The translations under genes and the position numbers were made by a program. From contig NZ_RWIJ01000006.1 of the NCBI RefSeq assembly GCF_019805165.1, positions 113,033 to 177,032 of the forward strand: a DNA stretch of 64,000 bases. The letters are read 5' to 3'. This document shows positions 46,317 through 57,049 of the stretch, piece by piece. Within the stretch, counting starts at the first letter, position 1; the number at the start of each line of letters is the position of its first letter. The DNA comes from Azospirillum sp. 412522 (GTDB lineage: Bacteria; Pseudomonadota; Alphaproteobacteria; Azospirillales; Azospirillaceae). A model generated the notes under the pieces. The model saw only the letters and a program-made list of their open reading frames with translations. It was not told where the DNA came from and did no database searches.

Positions 46317-47552
46317 TCACTCCGCCGCCGGCAGCGGTTCGGCCACCGGCTCGGCCTTGCGGCGGTCGTCGGGCAGCAGCAGGGCGGCGGCGAAGGCCAG
46401 TGCGGCCAGCGCCGACAGGGTCAGATAGAGCAGGGTGAACTCCCCGGTGCGCTCGTAGACCCAGGCGACCAGTTGGACCGCCAGCGGGCCGGCGCCGAAG
46501 GACAGGATGTATTTGGCGCCGAAGGCCAGCCCGCGGTGCTTGTCCGGGGTGTAGCGGGCCAGCAGCATGTTCTCCGCCGGGATCTGGGTCTGCGAGGCGA
46601 TGACCACGAAGGCGGCCGCCGCAACCAGCGGCAGTTCGGCCAGCACGGCGACCGCGGCCATCAGCGGGATCTGGGCCAGCAGGCAGAGCATGTAGACCCG
46701 CTTCAGCGAATGGCGGTCGGCAAGCACGCCGCCGATCATCTGCGGCAGGGCGGAGATCAGATAGACCGCCGTCACCAGCCCGCCGACCCCCAGCGTGCCG
46801 CTGCCAAGCCAGCCGCCCAGCCGCGCCTCGAACAGCTTGGGCAGCACCACCTGCATGGCGTTGAAGATCAGCCCGGCGCAGACCATGGTCAGCGACAGCA
46901 CGAAGAAGGCGCGCACCACGTCGCCGCGCGACGGCTTGGGCTGCGGCTTCACGTCGGCGTGACGATCCTGGACGATGCCGGTCATCATCAGCAGGGCCAG
47001 GACGACGCCCAGCGCGAGGCAGATCGCACCGGGAATGATGAAGGCCATGCGCCAGTTCAGCCATTCCGTCAGGCTGCCGGCGACCACCGCGGCGGTGGCG
47101 ACGCCGAAGGTGCCGAACAGGCCGAGCCAGCCCATCGCCTTGCCGCGGTTCTCGGCATTCGCCATCATCCAGGCCATGCCGACGGGGTGGTAGATCGACG
47201 CCCCCAGCCCCAGCAGGGCCAGCGACCACATCAGCATTTCCGGCCCGTCCGACAGGCCGGCCAGCACCGCGCCCGCGCCGGTCATCAGGTAGAAGACGGC
47301 GATCATGCCGGCCGAACTCCAGCGGTCGCCCAGCCAGCCGGCCAGCGGCGCCCCCAGCCCGATCATGAAGGCGCCCAGCGTCCACAACCGGATCAGCTCG
47401 TCATAGGACAGCTTCCATTCCGTCTCCAGCGCCAGCACGATGGTCAGGAACAGAGCCGAGACGATGTGCATCAGCGAATGCCCGACCCAGGCGAAGCCGA
47501 CGGACAGCCGGGCCGAGATCGGCGACGGCAGGGCGGCGGAAGGTTGGCTCAT
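46317..47552 (-). CDS. Major facilitator superfamily transporter
   Basis: 411 residues with about 12 membrane segments in two halves. The loop after the second helix reads GAPLAGWLGDRWSSAGMI, the MFS A-motif form, and a repeat of it occurs in the second half (PQMIGGVLADRHSLKRVYML). Substrate unknown. GGAG before the ATG at 47552 supports the start. It is convergent with metY. Confidence 0.9.
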   Translation of the reverse strand: MSQPSAALPSPISARLSVGFAWVGHSLMHIVSALFLTIVLALETEWKLSYDELIRLWTLGAFMIGLGAPLAGWLGDRWSSAGMIAVFYLMTGAGAVLAGLSDGPEMLMWSLALLGLGASIYHPVGMAWMMANAENRGKAMGWLGLFGTFGVATAAVVAGSLTEWLNWRMAFIIPGAICLALGVVLALLMMTGIVQDRHADVKPQPKPSRGDVVRAFFVLSLTMVCAGLIFNAMQVVLPKLFEARLGGWLGSGTLGVGGLVTAVYLISALPQMIGGVLADRHSLKRVYMLCLLAQIPLMAAVAVLAELPLVAAAAFVVIASQTQIPAENMLLARYTPDKHRGLAFGAKYILSFGAGPLAVQLVAWVYERTGEFTLLYLTLSALAALAFAAALLLPDDRRKAEPVAEPLPAAE

Positions 47553-47684
47553 GGAACGTCTCCGGCCCCGGACCCGTCCGGGCGGGGGACTGTTTTGCAG
47601 GCAAGCGGAATGCAAGGCTGGCACGGGAGGGTTGAGCCGTCCAATGCGCCGGCCTCATGGCGGGCATGCCCGTGCGGCCCCGGA

Positions 47685-48104
47685 TCAGTCGTTAACGTTT
47701 CCGCGCATCTTCTTCACCTCCGACCGCTTGGCCTTTCCTTCCAGCCGCCGCTCCTTGGAGCCCTTGGTCGGCTTGGTCGGGCGGCGGGGCGGCGGGGGAG
47801 GGGCGGCGGCTTCGCGGATCAGGTCGATCAGGCGTTCGCGGGCGTCTTCGCGGTTGCGCATCTGCGAGCGGTAGCGGTCGGCCACCAGGATCAGCACGCC
47901 GTCCAGGGTCAGGCGGGAACCGGCAAGCCGCTCCAGCCGGTAGCGGACCGGATCGGGCAGGTTGGGGGATCGGCGCACGTCGAAGCGCAGCTGGACCGCC
48001 GTCTCGGTCTTGTTGACGTGCTGGCCGCCGGGCCCGGAGGCGCGGATGAACTCCTCCTGCAACTCGCTTTCGTCCAGGCTGATGCGGGGGTTGACCCGGA
48101 TCAT
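47685..48104 (-). CDS. arfB: Alternative ribosome-rescue factor ArfB (YaeJ)
   Basis: 139 residues. Peptidyl-tRNA hydrolase that rescues stalled ribosomes: GGQ motif in [19 protein letters not shown], and a basic C-terminal tail ([19 protein letters not shown]) that enters the empty mRNA channel. Its ATG overlaps the rsmA stop (ATGA on the minus strand), so the two are translationally coupled. Confidence 0.95.
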   Translation of the reverse strand: MIRVNPRISLDESELQEEFIRASGPGGQHVNKTETAVQLRFDVRRSPNLPDPVRYRLERLAGSRLTLDGVLILVADRYRSQMRNREDARERLIDLIREAAAPPPPPRRPTKPTKGSKERRLEGKAKRSEVKKMRGNVND

Positions 48105-49009
48105 GCCGGGGTCTCCGGCGGTTCCGCCGCCGCCGCCTCAATCGGATGGCGGGCACGGAAGGCGCGGGCCAGCGCCGCGAAGCCGGCGACGTCGATCTCC
48201 TCGGCCCGCGCCGTCGGGGCGATGCCGGTCTCCTCAAGCAGGGCTTCGGCGCTGCCCAGCGACTTCAGGCTCTGGCGCAGCATCTTGCGGCGCTGGCCGA
48301 AGGCGGCGGCGGTGACCTGCTCCAGCGCGCGCCAGTCCGCCGGTTCCGGGTTGGCCCGCTGGGTCAGGTGGACCACCGTCGATTCGACCTTCGGCGGCGG
48401 GGTGAAGGCGCGCGGCGGCAGGTTGAACAGCACGCGGGCGTCGGACCGCCATTGGGTGATGACCGACAGCCGGCCATAGGCCTTGCTGCCCGGCCTGGCC
48501 ACCAGCCGGTCGGCGACCTCCTTCTGGAACATCAATGTCAGGCTGACATAGGCCTCGATCCGCGCCAGCCAGCCGAGCAGAAGCGGCGTCGCGATATTGT
48601 AGGGCAGGTTGGCGACGATGGCGCGCGGCGCCGGGGCCAGCGCCTCCGGGTCGACCGTCAGCGCGTCGGCCTCGACGATGGACAGCCGGCCCTGCGAGGC
48701 CTCGATCACGTCCTGCAAGGCCTCGATGAAGCGGCGGTCGCGTTCGATGGCGACGACCTTCACCGCGCCGGTCGCCAGCAGCGCGCGGGTCAGGCCGCCG
48801 GGACCGGGACCGACCTCGATGGCGGTGGTGCCGGCCGGCAGGTGGGCCGACCGCGCGATCCGTCCCGTCAGGTTCAGGTCGAGCAGGAAATTCTGCCCCA
48901 GCGACTTGCGCGCCTCCAGCCCGAAGCGCGCGATCACGTCGCGCAACGGCGGCAGGGCGTGCGGGTCGAAGGCGGCGAACGGCGCGGAGGCGGGGGTCGG
49001 ATCGGTCAT
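48101..49009 (-). CDS. rsmA: 16S rRNA dimethyladenosine transferase RsmA (KsgA)
   Basis: 302-residue SAM-dependent enzyme dimethylating two adjacent adenosines near the 3' end of 16S rRNA. Motifs: [21 protein letters not shown] motif [15 protein letters not shown], catalytic [11 protein letters not shown], and FPPR-like [17 protein letters not shown]. The start at 49009 is chosen for length; the family N-terminus follows soon after. Coupled to arfB. Confidence 0.96.
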   Translation of the reverse strand: MTDPTPASAPFAAFDPHALPPLRDVIARFGLEARKSLGQNFLLDLNLTGRIARSAHLPAGTTAIEVGPGPGGLTRALLATGAVKVVAIERDRRFIEALQDVIEASQGRLSIVEADALTVDPEALAPAPRAIVANLPYNIATPLLLGWLARIEAYVSLTLMFQKEVADRLVARPGSKAYGRLSVITQWRSDARVLFNLPPRAFTPPPKVESTVVHLTQRANPEPADWRALEQVTAAAFGQRRKMLRQSLKSLGSAEALLEETGIAPTARAEEIDVAGFAALARAFRARHPIEAAAAEPPETPA

Positions 49010-49081
49010 CCCCGACTTATAGGCATCCCCCGCCCGCTTCACCAGACGGCAGTTTGCCCCGATCATCAGTTTGATGCACCG

Positions 49082-49390
49082 CTACAGCAGGCGGCGAAGC
49101 GCCACCACGGCCACCACGCCGGCCACCACCGCCACCACCATCGGCACCCGCCGGGCGATCAGGCAGACGAGGGCGGCGGCCAGCGCGTCGGACGGGCGCG
49201 ACAGGGCGGCGGGCGCCACCAGCGCCACCAGCACCGCGCCCGGCGTCGCCTCCAACGCCGCGCCCGCCGCCGGGCCGAGCCGTATCCGGGCGATCAGCCA
49301 CGGTCCGCCGATGCGCGTCATCCAGGTGACCAGCGCCCCGCCCAGCGCGATGGCGAAGAGGCTCCAGTCGAGGTGCAGGGACTCAGGCAT
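49082..49390 (-). CDS. azlD: AzlD-type branched-chain amino-acid exporter subunit
   Basis: 102 residues with four membrane segments (LFAIALGGALVTWMTRIGG, AVLVALVAPAAL, DALAAALVCLIARR, VAVVAGVVAVVALRRLL). Small partner of AzlC. It overlaps the end of azlC by 8 bp. Confidence 0.9.
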   Translation of the reverse strand: MPESLHLDWSLFAIALGGALVTWMTRIGGPWLIARIRLGPAAGAALEATPGAVLVALVAPAALSRPSDALAAALVCLIARRVPMVVAVVAGVVAVVALRRLL

Positions 49391-50123
49391 CGCCGGCGCT
49401 CCCCTTTCCCTGGAATTTGGCCTGGAGCGCGGCGACCGCCCCGCCCGCCAGCGCGCCGGCCAGGATGTGCCAGGTTCCCCCGGACGACAGGGCATGGACG
49501 GCCAGCGCCGCGCCTGCGCTCGCCAGCCAGGGCGGCAGCGAACCTGCGCCCCGCCAGAATCCGGCCAGCAGGCAAAGGAAGACGGCGATGAAGGTGAAAT
49601 CCAGCCCCCAGGCGGTTGGGTCGGCGATCAGCGCCCCGGCCAGGGTCCCGGCCACCGTGCTGGAGAGCCATGCCAGATAGAGCGTCACGGCCACCCCGTA
49701 CCAGTAGGCCAGCGTCAGGTCCGGCCCGCGGCGCAGCGCCAGTGCCCATTGCTCGTCGGTCATGAAGAACAGCGCCAGCCCGGCCCGCGCCCGGGACATG
49801 CCTCGGAAGCGCGGTTCCAGCGTCGCCCCCATCAGCAGATGGCGCAGGTTGACCAGCAGGATGGCACCGACCACCGCCAGCCCGGCGATGCCCCCGCTCC
49901 CATTCTTGTCCAGCAGCTCGACGGCGACGAACTGGGAGCTGCCGGCGAAGACCAGCGCGCTCATCAGCCCCATGTCCAGCGCCGACATTCCGGCCTTGGC
50001 GGCGAGGCTGCCCAGCAGGAAGCCGAACGGGATGGCGCCCGCCACGATCGGCAGGGAGTGAACGACGCCCGCCGCGAACTCCTGCCGCGGGGATGTCGGT
50101 ATGGTCATGCTGTCCGTAGTCAT
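49383..50123 (-). CDS. azlC: AzlC-type branched-chain amino-acid exporter subunit
   Basis: 246 residues, multi-spanning. The opening GVVHSLPIVAGAIPFGFLLG, then SALVFAGSSQFVAVELL and LLVNLRHLLMGATLEP, are the AzlC signature. Exports branched-chain amino acids or analogues together with AzlD. Start options are ATG 50123 and 50108; a TTG lies further up. It follows the AraC gene by 10 bp. Confidence 0.92.
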   Translation of the reverse strand: MTTDSMTIPTSPRQEFAAGVVHSLPIVAGAIPFGFLLGSLAAKAGMSALDMGLMSALVFAGSSQFVAVELLDKNGSGGIAGLAVVGAILLVNLRHLLMGATLEPRFRGMSRARAGLALFFMTDEQWALALRRGPDLTLAYWYGVAVTLYLAWLSSTVAGTLAGALIADPTAWGLDFTFIAVFLCLLAGFWRGAGSLPPWLASAGAALAVHALSSGGTWHILAGALAGGAVAALQAKFQGKGSAGDA

Positions 50124-50133
50124 GGGCGGCAAG

Positions 50134-51018
50134 CTAGGCGGCCATGACGGTGCCGTCTTGGACGGGATTGCTGCCGCGCCGGTACTGGCCGGGGGAAACG
50201 CCGACCCGCCCCTTGAAAACGCGGTTGAAGTGCGCCTGATCGCAGAAACCGCAGGCCAACGCCACGTCCGCCAGGGGGAGCGGCCCCGCCAGCAGCCGCT
50301 TTGCCTGGGCGACGCGCCGGTCGGTCAGGTAGCCATGCGGGGTCGTTCCCACCGCCGCGCGGAAGATGCGCAGCAGGTGGAAGCGGCTGAGCCCGGCCGC
50401 CTCGGCCAGATCGGCCAGTTCCACCGGGCTGTCGAGATGGGCGTCCAGATACTCCCGCGCGCGGCGCACTGCCGCCGGCTCCTGTCCCGGCTTGCGCAGG
50501 GATGCCGTCAGGTCGCCATGGCGAAGCGCCAACGCGGTGAAAGCGCGCAAGGCGTCGGTGTCGGTGCGCAGCGGTTCGCGGTACGGCCCCTCCAGCCCAT
50601 GGTGCAGGCCGCGCAGGGCCTGGAACAGCTCCGGGTCGTCCAGCTCCATGGCGGAAAAATGTGGTGCGACGGAACGGCCCAGCGCATCGGCCATCGTCTG
50701 CTCGAACAGCGCCACCGACGGGTAGAACATGCGATAGGCATAGCCGGCCGCCGCCGGCCGGCCGTCATGCAGGACCTCCGGGTCCAGCACCACCACCTGC
50801 CCGGCATTCGCCATCCGCTCGGTGCCGCGGCAGCGGTACAGCTCGGTCCCGGCGGTGATGACGCCGACCACGTAGGTCTCGTGCGTATGGGGGGCGTAGC
50901 TGTGGCGCTGGAAGCGCGCGTTCAGGCATTCCATGCCGTCGAAGCGCGCTTCGCGCCACAGCCGGGCGAAGTCGCCGCCGCCGGCCGGCGTCCGGGATAA
51001 TGCTGATTGCTGGTCCAT
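50134..51018 (-). CDS. AraC-family regulator, probably of azlCD
   Basis: 294 residues: a cupin-like effector domain (YAPHTHETYVVGVITAGTEL) and a C-terminal double helix-turn-helix (ELADLAEAAGLSRFHLLRIF, DVALACGFCDQAHFNRVFKG). Same strand, 10 bp upstream of azlC, so it forms an operon with the exporter and probably controls it in response to an amino acid. Confidence 0.9.
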   Translation of the reverse strand: MDQQSALSRTPAGGGDFARLWREARFDGMECLNARFQRHSYAPHTHETYVVGVITAGTELYRCRGTERMANAGQVVVLDPEVLHDGRPAAAGYAYRMFYPSVALFEQTMADALGRSVAPHFSAMELDDPELFQALRGLHHGLEGPYREPLRTDTDALRAFTALALRHGDLTASLRKPGQEPAAVRRAREYLDAHLDSPVELADLAEAAGLSRFHLLRIFRAAVGTTPHGYLTDRRVAQAKRLLAGPLPLADVALACGFCDQAHFNRVFKGRVGVSPGQYRRGSNPVQDGTVMAA

Positions 51019-51163
51019 GCCGCAGTCTAACAAGCGGGCGGTCCTGTCGTCTTGGACAGGATTGCGGGCGCTTCACGCGGACGGCCACGCCGATGCCGAC
51101 AAAGGCAAGGCCCCCTCCCCCGATGGTCATGCCGGAGGAGGGGCGCCGAGAGCGGACGAGGCG

Positions 51164-53953
51164 TTACGACGCCTTGGCGATCTTCTTCTTCGGCGCGTCG
51201 GCTTCCGCCGGGGCGTCCTTCGCCGCCTTCGCCTTGGTCGCCTTCTTGGCGGCCGGCTTCTTGGCGGGGGCCTTCGCCTTGACGGGCTTCTCCGTCTCGG
51301 CGCCCTCTGCCTTGGCCGGTTCGGCCTCCTTCGGGGCCTTGCCCTTCTTGGCGGCGTCCTTGGCGACCTTGGCGTCGATCAGTTCCAGCGCCTGTTCCAG
51401 CGTGACGCTGTCCGGCTCGGTCCCCTTGGGGATCGAGGCATAGACGCTGGCGTGCTTCACATAGGGGCCGAAGCGGCCGGACCCCATGGTGATCGGCTTG
51501 CCGGTCTTCGGGTGATCGCCCAGCGTCTTGGCCGGGGCCGACGCCTTCTTGGCGGCACCGGCCAGCAGATCGACGGCGCGGTTGATGCCAATGGTCAGAA
51601 CGTCGTCGTCGGGCGTCAGCGACTTGTAGACGCTGCCATGCTTCAGGTAGGGACCGAAACGGCCGATGCCGGCGCTGATCTCTTCCCCCGTCTCCGGGTG
51701 GTTGCCGATGGTTCGCGGCAGGGCCAGCAGCTTCAGCGCGGTGTCGAGATCGACGTCGGCGGCGGCCATCCCCTTGGGCAGCGACACCCGCTTGGGCTTC
51801 GGCGCCTCGTCCTTCTTCTTTTTCTTCGCCTTCGGCTTCTTGCCGTCCGCCACAGGCTCCTCCGTGGGCGGCTCCTCCACCGGAGGGGCGGCGGCGGCGG
51901 GCAGCGGGCCGAGCTGGATGTAGGCGCCGTACGGGCCGCGTCGCACCGTCACCGGCAGGCCGGTCTCCGGATCGTTGCCCAGCTCGCGCGGGCCTTCCTG
52001 CGCTTCGCCGTTCTCGTCGTTGGCGACGGCCAGCGGCCGGGTGTAGCGGCATTCCGGATAGCGCGAGCACCCGATGAAGGCGCCCATCTTGCCCAGCTTC
52101 AGCCCCAGCCGGCCCTCGCGGCAGACCGGGCAGACGCGCGGGTCGTGGCCGTCCTCGGTGGCGGCCGGGAAGAAATGGGCGCCCAGCTCGTTGTCGAGCG
52201 TGGTCAGCACCTGGGTGATCGTCAGATCCTTGGTGCCGTTCACCGCCGCGTCGAAGGCGGTCCAGAAGTCGCGCAGGACGGTCTTCCAGTCGATCTTGCC
52301 GTCGGAGATCTCGTCCAGCTGGTTCTCCAGCTCGGCCGTGAAGTTGTACTCCACATAGCGGTGGAAGAAGTTCTCCAGGAAGGCGGTGACCAGCCGGCCG
52401 CGGTCTTCCGGGATGAAGCGCCGCTTGTCCAGCCGCACGTAATTGCGGTCCTGCAGCACCTGGAGGATCGAGGCGTAGGTCGACGGACGGCCGATCCCCA
52501 GCTCCTCCAGCTTCTTCACGAGGCTCGCTTCGGAATAGCGCGGCGGCGGCTGGGTGAAATGCTGGTCCGGGCTGATGTCGCCGCGGGCAAGGTCGTCGCC
52601 CTGGTCCATCGCCGGCAGGCGGCGTTCCTGCTGGTCGTCCTCGGCCGCGTCGTCGCGGTCCTCCTGATAGACCTTCAGGAAGCCGTCGAAGACGACGATG
52701 GAGCCGGTGGCGCGCAGCACCACGTCCTTCGACGGGCTGGCGATGTCCACCGCCACCTGATCCAGCACGGCGCTTTCCATCTGGCTGGCCAGCGTGCGCT
52801 TCCAGATCAGCTCGTAGAGCCGCAGTTCGTCCTGCTCCAGATGCCCGGCCACCGATTCGGGGCGGCGGTGCAGGTCGGTCGGACGGATGGCCTCGTGGGC
52901 CTCCTGGGCGTTCTTGGCGGCGGTCTTGTAGACGCGCGGCTGGGGCGGGACGTACCGCTCGCCATACTGCGTGCCGATCAGGCCGCGGGCGCCGTCGATG
53001 GCCTCCTGCGACAGGCTGACGCCGTCGGTTCGCATGTAGGTGATCAGGCCGACCGTCTCGCCGCCGATGTCGATCCCCTCGTAGAGCTTCTGCGCCGTGC
53101 GCATGGTGCGGGTGGCGCCGAAGCCCAGCTTGCGCGAGGCCTCCTGCTGCAGGGTGGAGGTGGTGAAGGGCGGCGACGGGTTGCGGCGGCTCTGCTTGCG
53201 CTCCACCGACGAGACGGCGAAGGTCTGCGGACGGATCTTCGCCACCGCCGCCTCGGCGGCCTCGCGGTTGGGCAGGCCGAACTTGTCGAGCTTCTTGCCG
53301 TCCAGCTGGGTCAGCGACGCGGTGAAGGATGAGCCGGCCGGCGTGGTGAAGCCGACCGCGATCGACCAGTATTCCTGCGGCTTGAAGACCTCGATCTCCG
53401 ATTCGCGCTCGCAGATCAGGCGCAGAGCCACCGACTGCACGCGGCCCGCCGACTTGGAGCCGGGCAGCTTGCGCCACAGCACCGGCGACAGTGTGAAGCC
53501 CACCAGATAGTCCAGCGCCCGGCGCGCCAGATAGGCGTCGACCAGCTCCTGCGACACGGCGCGCGGGTTGGCCATGGCGGTCTGGACCGCCGACTTGGTG
53601 ATCTCGTTGAAGGTGACGCGCTGGACGTCACGGTTGTCGGAGAGATGCTTTTCGCGAAGGAGTTCGGACAGATGCCAGGCGATGGCTTCTCCCTCGCGAT
53701 CCGGATCGGTTGCGAGATAGATGCGGTCGGCCGACTTCACCGCCTTGGCGATCTCGTCGATGTGGCGTTTGGAGCGGTCGCCCAGCTCCCATTCCATCGC
53801 GAAGTCTTCATCCGGGCGCACCGAGCCGTCACGCGCCGGAAGGTCGCGGACATGGCCGAAGCTGGCGATGACGGTGTAGTCGTCGCCCAGATACTTGTTG
53901 ATGGTCTTCGCCTTGGCCGGCGATTCGACGATGACGACGTTGCTGCCCGGCAA
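51164..53953 (-). CDS. topA: DNA topoisomerase I
   Basis: 929 residues. Relaxes negative supercoils. The TOPRIM domain begins [20 protein letters not shown], with DPDREGEA; the active-site Tyr306 is in [10 protein letters not shown]. One Cys4 zinc module (CPVC...CSRYPEC), then repeated [15 protein letters not shown] and [15 protein letters not shown] modules and a long Lys/Ala-rich tail that binds DNA. No ATG exists near the conserved N-terminus; TTG at 53953, with AAGGG 8 nt upstream, is the likely start. dprA precedes it in the same direction by 46 bp. Confidence 0.95.
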   Translation of the reverse strand: MPGSNVVIVESPAKAKTINKYLGDDYTVIASFGHVRDLPARDGSVRPDEDFAMEWELGDRSKRHIDEIAKAVKSADRIYLATDPDREGEAIAWHLSELLREKHLSDNRDVQRVTFNEITKSAVQTAMANPRAVSQELVDAYLARRALDYLVGFTLSPVLWRKLPGSKSAGRVQSVALRLICERESEIEVFKPQEYWSIAVGFTTPAGSSFTASLTQLDGKKLDKFGLPNREAAEAAVAKIRPQTFAVSSVERKQSRRNPSPPFTTSTLQQEASRKLGFGATRTMRTAQKLYEGIDIGGETVGLITYMRTDGVSLSQEAIDGARGLIGTQYGERYVPPQPRVYKTAAKNAQEAHEAIRPTDLHRRPESVAGHLEQDELRLYELIWKRTLASQMESAVLDQVAVDIASPSKDVVLRATGSIVVFDGFLKVYQEDRDDAAEDDQQERRLPAMDQGDDLARGDISPDQHFTQPPPRYSEASLVKKLEELGIGRPSTYASILQVLQDRNYVRLDKRRFIPEDRGRLVTAFLENFFHRYVEYNFTAELENQLDEISDGKIDWKTVLRDFWTAFDAAVNGTKDLTITQVLTTLDNELGAHFFPAATEDGHDPRVCPVCREGRLGLKLGKMGAFIGCSRYPECRYTRPLAVANDENGEAQEGPRELGNDPETGLPVTVRRGPYGAYIQLGPLPAAAAPPVEEPPTEEPVADGKKPKAKKKKKDEAPKPKRVSLPKGMAAADVDLDTALKLLALPRTIGNHPETGEEISAGIGRFGPYLKHGSVYKSLTPDDDVLTIGINRAVDLLAGAAKKASAPAKTLGDHPKTGKPITMGSGRFGPYVKHASVYASIPKGTEPDSVTLEQALELIDAKVAKDAAKKGKAPKEAEPAKAEGAETEKPVKAKAPAKKPAAKKATKAKAAKDAPAEADAPKKKIAKAS

Positions 53954-53999
53954 GAAACCAGCCCTTCGCGTATGCCCACTCAAACCACGGCGCTGCCGA

Positions 54000-55136
54000 T
54001 CAGGCGAGAGAGACCTGATGACCGGGAAGACGCTGGACTCGGCCGGCAAGCTCAAGTTCCAGAACCACGGTCAGCACCACCGGAGCGGACAATTGGCACC
54101 CGCGGACGAGTTCGTCAATGGTGACGGGCGAGGGGCCGAGGTTTTCCAGCACCACGGCGCGCGCCTTGGCAAGGTCGGATTCGTCCGGTTCGCCCGCGGA
54201 GCCGGGGCGGCCGGCCGGCGCGCTGAACAGGTCCCGTTGTGGTTCCGCCAGCGTCGGCGGACGCAGGTTTTCGATGGCGCGCAGCACGTCGTCGGCCCGC
54301 TCCACCAGCGTGGCGCCCTGGCGCAGCAGGTTGTTGGTGCCATGGCAGCGTGGGTCGAGCGGGGAACCGGGCACCGCCATCACCTCGCGCCCCTGTTCCA
54401 GGGCCATGCGCGCGGTGATCAGCGAGCCGGAGCGGAGCGCCGCCTCCACCACCAGCACGCCCAGCGACAGGCCCGAGATCAGCCGGTTGCGGCGGGGAAA
54501 GTGGCGGGCCTGCGGCTGGGTTCCGATGGCGCTTTCCGCCACCACCACGCCCTGCGCCACGATGTCGCGGTACAACCCTTCGTTTTCCGGCGGGTAGACG
54601 ACGTCGACGCCCCCGGCCAGCACCGCGGCGGTCCCGCCGGACAGCGAGCCGGCATGGGCGGCGGTGTCGATGCCGCGGGCGAGGCCGGAGACGACCAGCA
54701 GCCCGGCCGCCCCAAGCTCGCGGGCCAGGGATTCGGCGAATTTCTTGCCGTTCAGCGAGGCATTGCGCGCCCCGACGATGGCGACCGCGCGCCGGCGCAG
54801 CAGATGGGCGTGCCCGATGACCGAGATCACCGGCGGCGCATCGTCCACCGCGGCCAGCGGTTCAGGATAGTCCGGCTCGCAGCTGCAGAGCAGCCGGGCG
54901 CCGAACCGGCGGTTGGCCTGCATCTCCTGCTCGGCCTCGGCCTTGGACGCGATGCGCAGCGGCTTGGACCGCCCGCCGCGCCGGGCCAGGTCCGGCAGGA
55001 CGTCCAGTGCCTTGACGGCGCTGCCATACCGCTCCAGCAGGCGATGAAAGGTGATCGGACCCACATTCTCCGTGCGGATGAGGCGGATCCAGTCGAGCCG
55101 TTCGGCATCGGTCAGCGGGCGACGGAATTGTGTCAT
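54000..55136 (-). CDS. dprA: DNA-processing protein DprA
   Basis: 378 residues. Loads RecA on incoming single-stranded DNA in transformation. The N-terminal HhH/SAM-like segment ([20 protein letters not shown]), the Rossmann core with [41 protein letters not shown], and [13 protein letters not shown], and a C-terminal winged helix ([18 protein letters not shown]) are all present. Located upstream of topA as in many alphaproteobacteria. Confidence 0.95.
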   Translation of the reverse strand: MTQFRRPLTDAERLDWIRLIRTENVGPITFHRLLERYGSAVKALDVLPDLARRGGRSKPLRIASKAEAEQEMQANRRFGARLLCSCEPDYPEPLAAVDDAPPVISVIGHAHLLRRRAVAIVGARNASLNGKKFAESLARELGAAGLLVVSGLARGIDTAAHAGSLSGGTAAVLAGGVDVVYPPENEGLYRDIVAQGVVVAESAIGTQPQARHFPRRNRLISGLSLGVLVVEAALRSGSLITARMALEQGREVMAVPGSPLDPRCHGTNNLLRQGATLVERADDVLRAIENLRPPTLAEPQRDLFSAPAGRPGSAGEPDESDLAKARAVVLENLGPSPVTIDELVRGCQLSAPVVLTVVLELELAGRVQRLPGHQVSLA

Positions 55137-55520
55137 GCCAATGGTGTCTACAACCTGATATGGTTTCTTTCAACATGCATTCGCATGAGATGGTGTTTTC
55201 CGGATGGTTTGTGCTCTAATGAGATGCAGGGCTGGCCCGGCCGGCGTTCCGTCGGGCGCCGTTGGATTGCTGCGGCAGGGAAATCGCCCGCATTGTTATC
55301 GGAAACAATGTTTCCGGCAGTGAATAATGGATGCGGCAAGATTCGATTCGGATCGTCTGTGGAACTGGTCGGCGCAACCTGTGATCGTTCCCTCAAAATA
55401 AAGACGGATGTTCCATTTCACTTGGAAATTGTCACAAGATTTAGTGATTACCCTTATGGAAGCCTGTTCTATTTTCGGTATGATCTGACCCATACCGGCG
55501 TACTCAAGTGGGGATGGCAG
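55137..55520. other. 384-bp intergenic region between dprA and chemoreceptor
   Basis: The divergent gap should carry promoters for both genes. It is less GC-rich than its neighbours, notably 55140-55215 and 55370-55490. I see no gene, riboswitch or clear consensus promoter. Confidence 0.5.
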
Positions 55521-56999
55521 ATGTTCGGACGGGGTAAGGCCAATCGGGCGTTGACGCGCAAGCTGGCCGCGTTGGATGCGTTGCGGGCCAAGGTGATGGT
55601 GGCGGATGCCGATCTGAACATCGTGCATGTCAACCCGGCGGTGACCGCGCTTCTGCGCGAGGTCGAAGGCGATCTGCGCAAGGAACTGCCCCGTCTCGAC
55701 GTCAGCCGCCTTGTTGGCAGCAACATCGATGTCTTCCATAAGAATCCGAGCCACCAGCGCACGATGCTGGCCGCGCTGACCAAGCCGTATGGTGCCACGA
55801 TCAAGGTCGGCGGACATCAGTTCGACCTCCTGGTCACGCCGCTGACGGAGGATGGCGAGCGCATCGGCTTCGTCGTCGAGTGGGCCGACGCCAAGGAGCG
55901 CCTGCAAAATCTCGACTATGCGGGGCAGATGACGGCGATCAGCCGGTCGCAGGCGGTGGTCGAATTCACGACCGAGGGCATCATCACCAAGGCGAACGAG
56001 AATTTCCTGAAGGTGATGGGCTATCGGCTGGAGGAGGTGGTCGGCAGGCACCACAACATGTTCGTCGAACCTGCCCATCGCGACAGCGCCGACTACAGCC
56101 GCTTCTGGGACACCCTGCGGCGCGGCGAATTCCAGGCGGCGCAGTACAAGCGGATCGCCAAGTCCGGCAACGTGGTCTGGATCGAAGGCGCCTACAACCC
56201 GATTCTCGATGAGAAGGGCAAGGTCGTCAAAGTCGTGAAGTTCGCGGTCGATGTGACCGCCCAGGTCGCGCTTCTGAACAACCTCAAGGTCATGATCGAC
56301 AAGAATTTCGGCGAGATCGACCAGGCGCTCCACCTGTCGATGGGCGAGGCGCATTCCGCCAACGACGCCGCCGGCTCGACCTCGGCCAGCGTGCAGGCGG
56401 TGGCGGCGAGCGCCGAGGAACTGGTCGCGTCCATCGGCGAGATTTCCCAAAGCATGACCCGCGCCCGCGCCGCGACGGACGGCGCCTTCGACCGGACCGT
56501 CGCGGTGGCGGAGAGCACCGACCGGCTGGCCGCGGCCGCCCAGGCGATGAACGGCATCGTCGGGTTGATCAACAGCATCGCCGGCCAGATCAACCTTCTG
56601 GCGCTGAACGCCACCATCGAGGCCGCCCGCGCCGGCGAGGCCGGCAAGGGCTTCGCCGTCGTCGCCTCCGAAGTGAAGAATCTCGCCAACCAGGCGGGCA
56701 AGGCGACCGAGCAGATCTCCGCCGAGATCGAAGGCATCCAGTCGACCTCGACCGAAGTCGCCAGCGCGCTGAACGCGATCCGCGAGGCCGTGTCGGTGGT
56801 GCGGGAGCATGTCACGGGCACGGCCTCTGCGGTCGAGGAGCAGAGTGCCGTCACCCAGAACATGTCGACCAACATGCAGACGGCATCGGTCGCCGTGGCG
56901 ACGGTGACCTCCAACATCGCCGCCATCTCCACTGCGGTCGGTCAGGTCGCCGGCGCGGTCGGGCGGACCAAGGAAGCGGCGCACGTCCTGGTTCGCTGA
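55521..56999 (+). CDS. Soluble PAS-domain chemoreceptor (methyl-accepting type)
   Basis: 492 residues with no membrane segment, so a cytoplasmic receptor. Two PAS-like domains: about 15-125 ([18 protein letters not shown]) and about 135-250 ([20 protein letters not shown], then [38 protein letters not shown]). The second resembles redox or heme/flavin aerotaxis sensors. The signalling hairpin tip is at about 348-395 ([19 protein letters not shown]). No HAMP domain. The ATG at 55521 follows a GGGGA. Confidence 0.92.
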   Translation: MFGRGKANRALTRKLAALDALRAKVMVADADLNIVHVNPAVTALLREVEGDLRKELPRLDVSRLVGSNIDVFHKNPSHQRTMLAALTKPYGATIKVGGHQFDLLVTPLTEDGERIGFVVEWADAKERLQNLDYAGQMTAISRSQAVVEFTTEGIITKANENFLKVMGYRLEEVVGRHHNMFVEPAHRDSADYSRFWDTLRRGEFQAAQYKRIAKSGNVVWIEGAYNPILDEKGKVVKVVKFAVDVTAQVALLNNLKVMIDKNFGEIDQALHLSMGEAHSANDAAGSTSASVQAVAASAEELVASIGEISQSMTRARAATDGAFDRTVAVAESTDRLAAAAQAMNGIVGLINSIAGQINLLALNATIEAARAGEAGKGFAVVASEVKNLANQAGKATEQISAEIEGIQSTSTEVASALNAIREAVSVVREHVTGTASAVEEQSAVTQNMSTNMQTASVAVATVTSNIAAISTAVGQVAGAVGRTKEAAHVLVR

Positions 57000-57049
57000 C
57001 GCAAACCCTGCCGGGTGCCGCCTTCACGGCGCCCGGCCAGCCATGCCCG

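Noticed and set aside
45594..48479. Long plus-strand open frame of 961 codons across metY, the MFS gene, arfB and rsmA
   Set aside because: It covers four well-supported genes and reads as low-complexity Arg/Gly/Gln sequence.
50933..53332. Long plus-strand open frame opposite topA
   Set aside because: Shadow of topA; repetitive Leu/Arg/Gly composition without domains.
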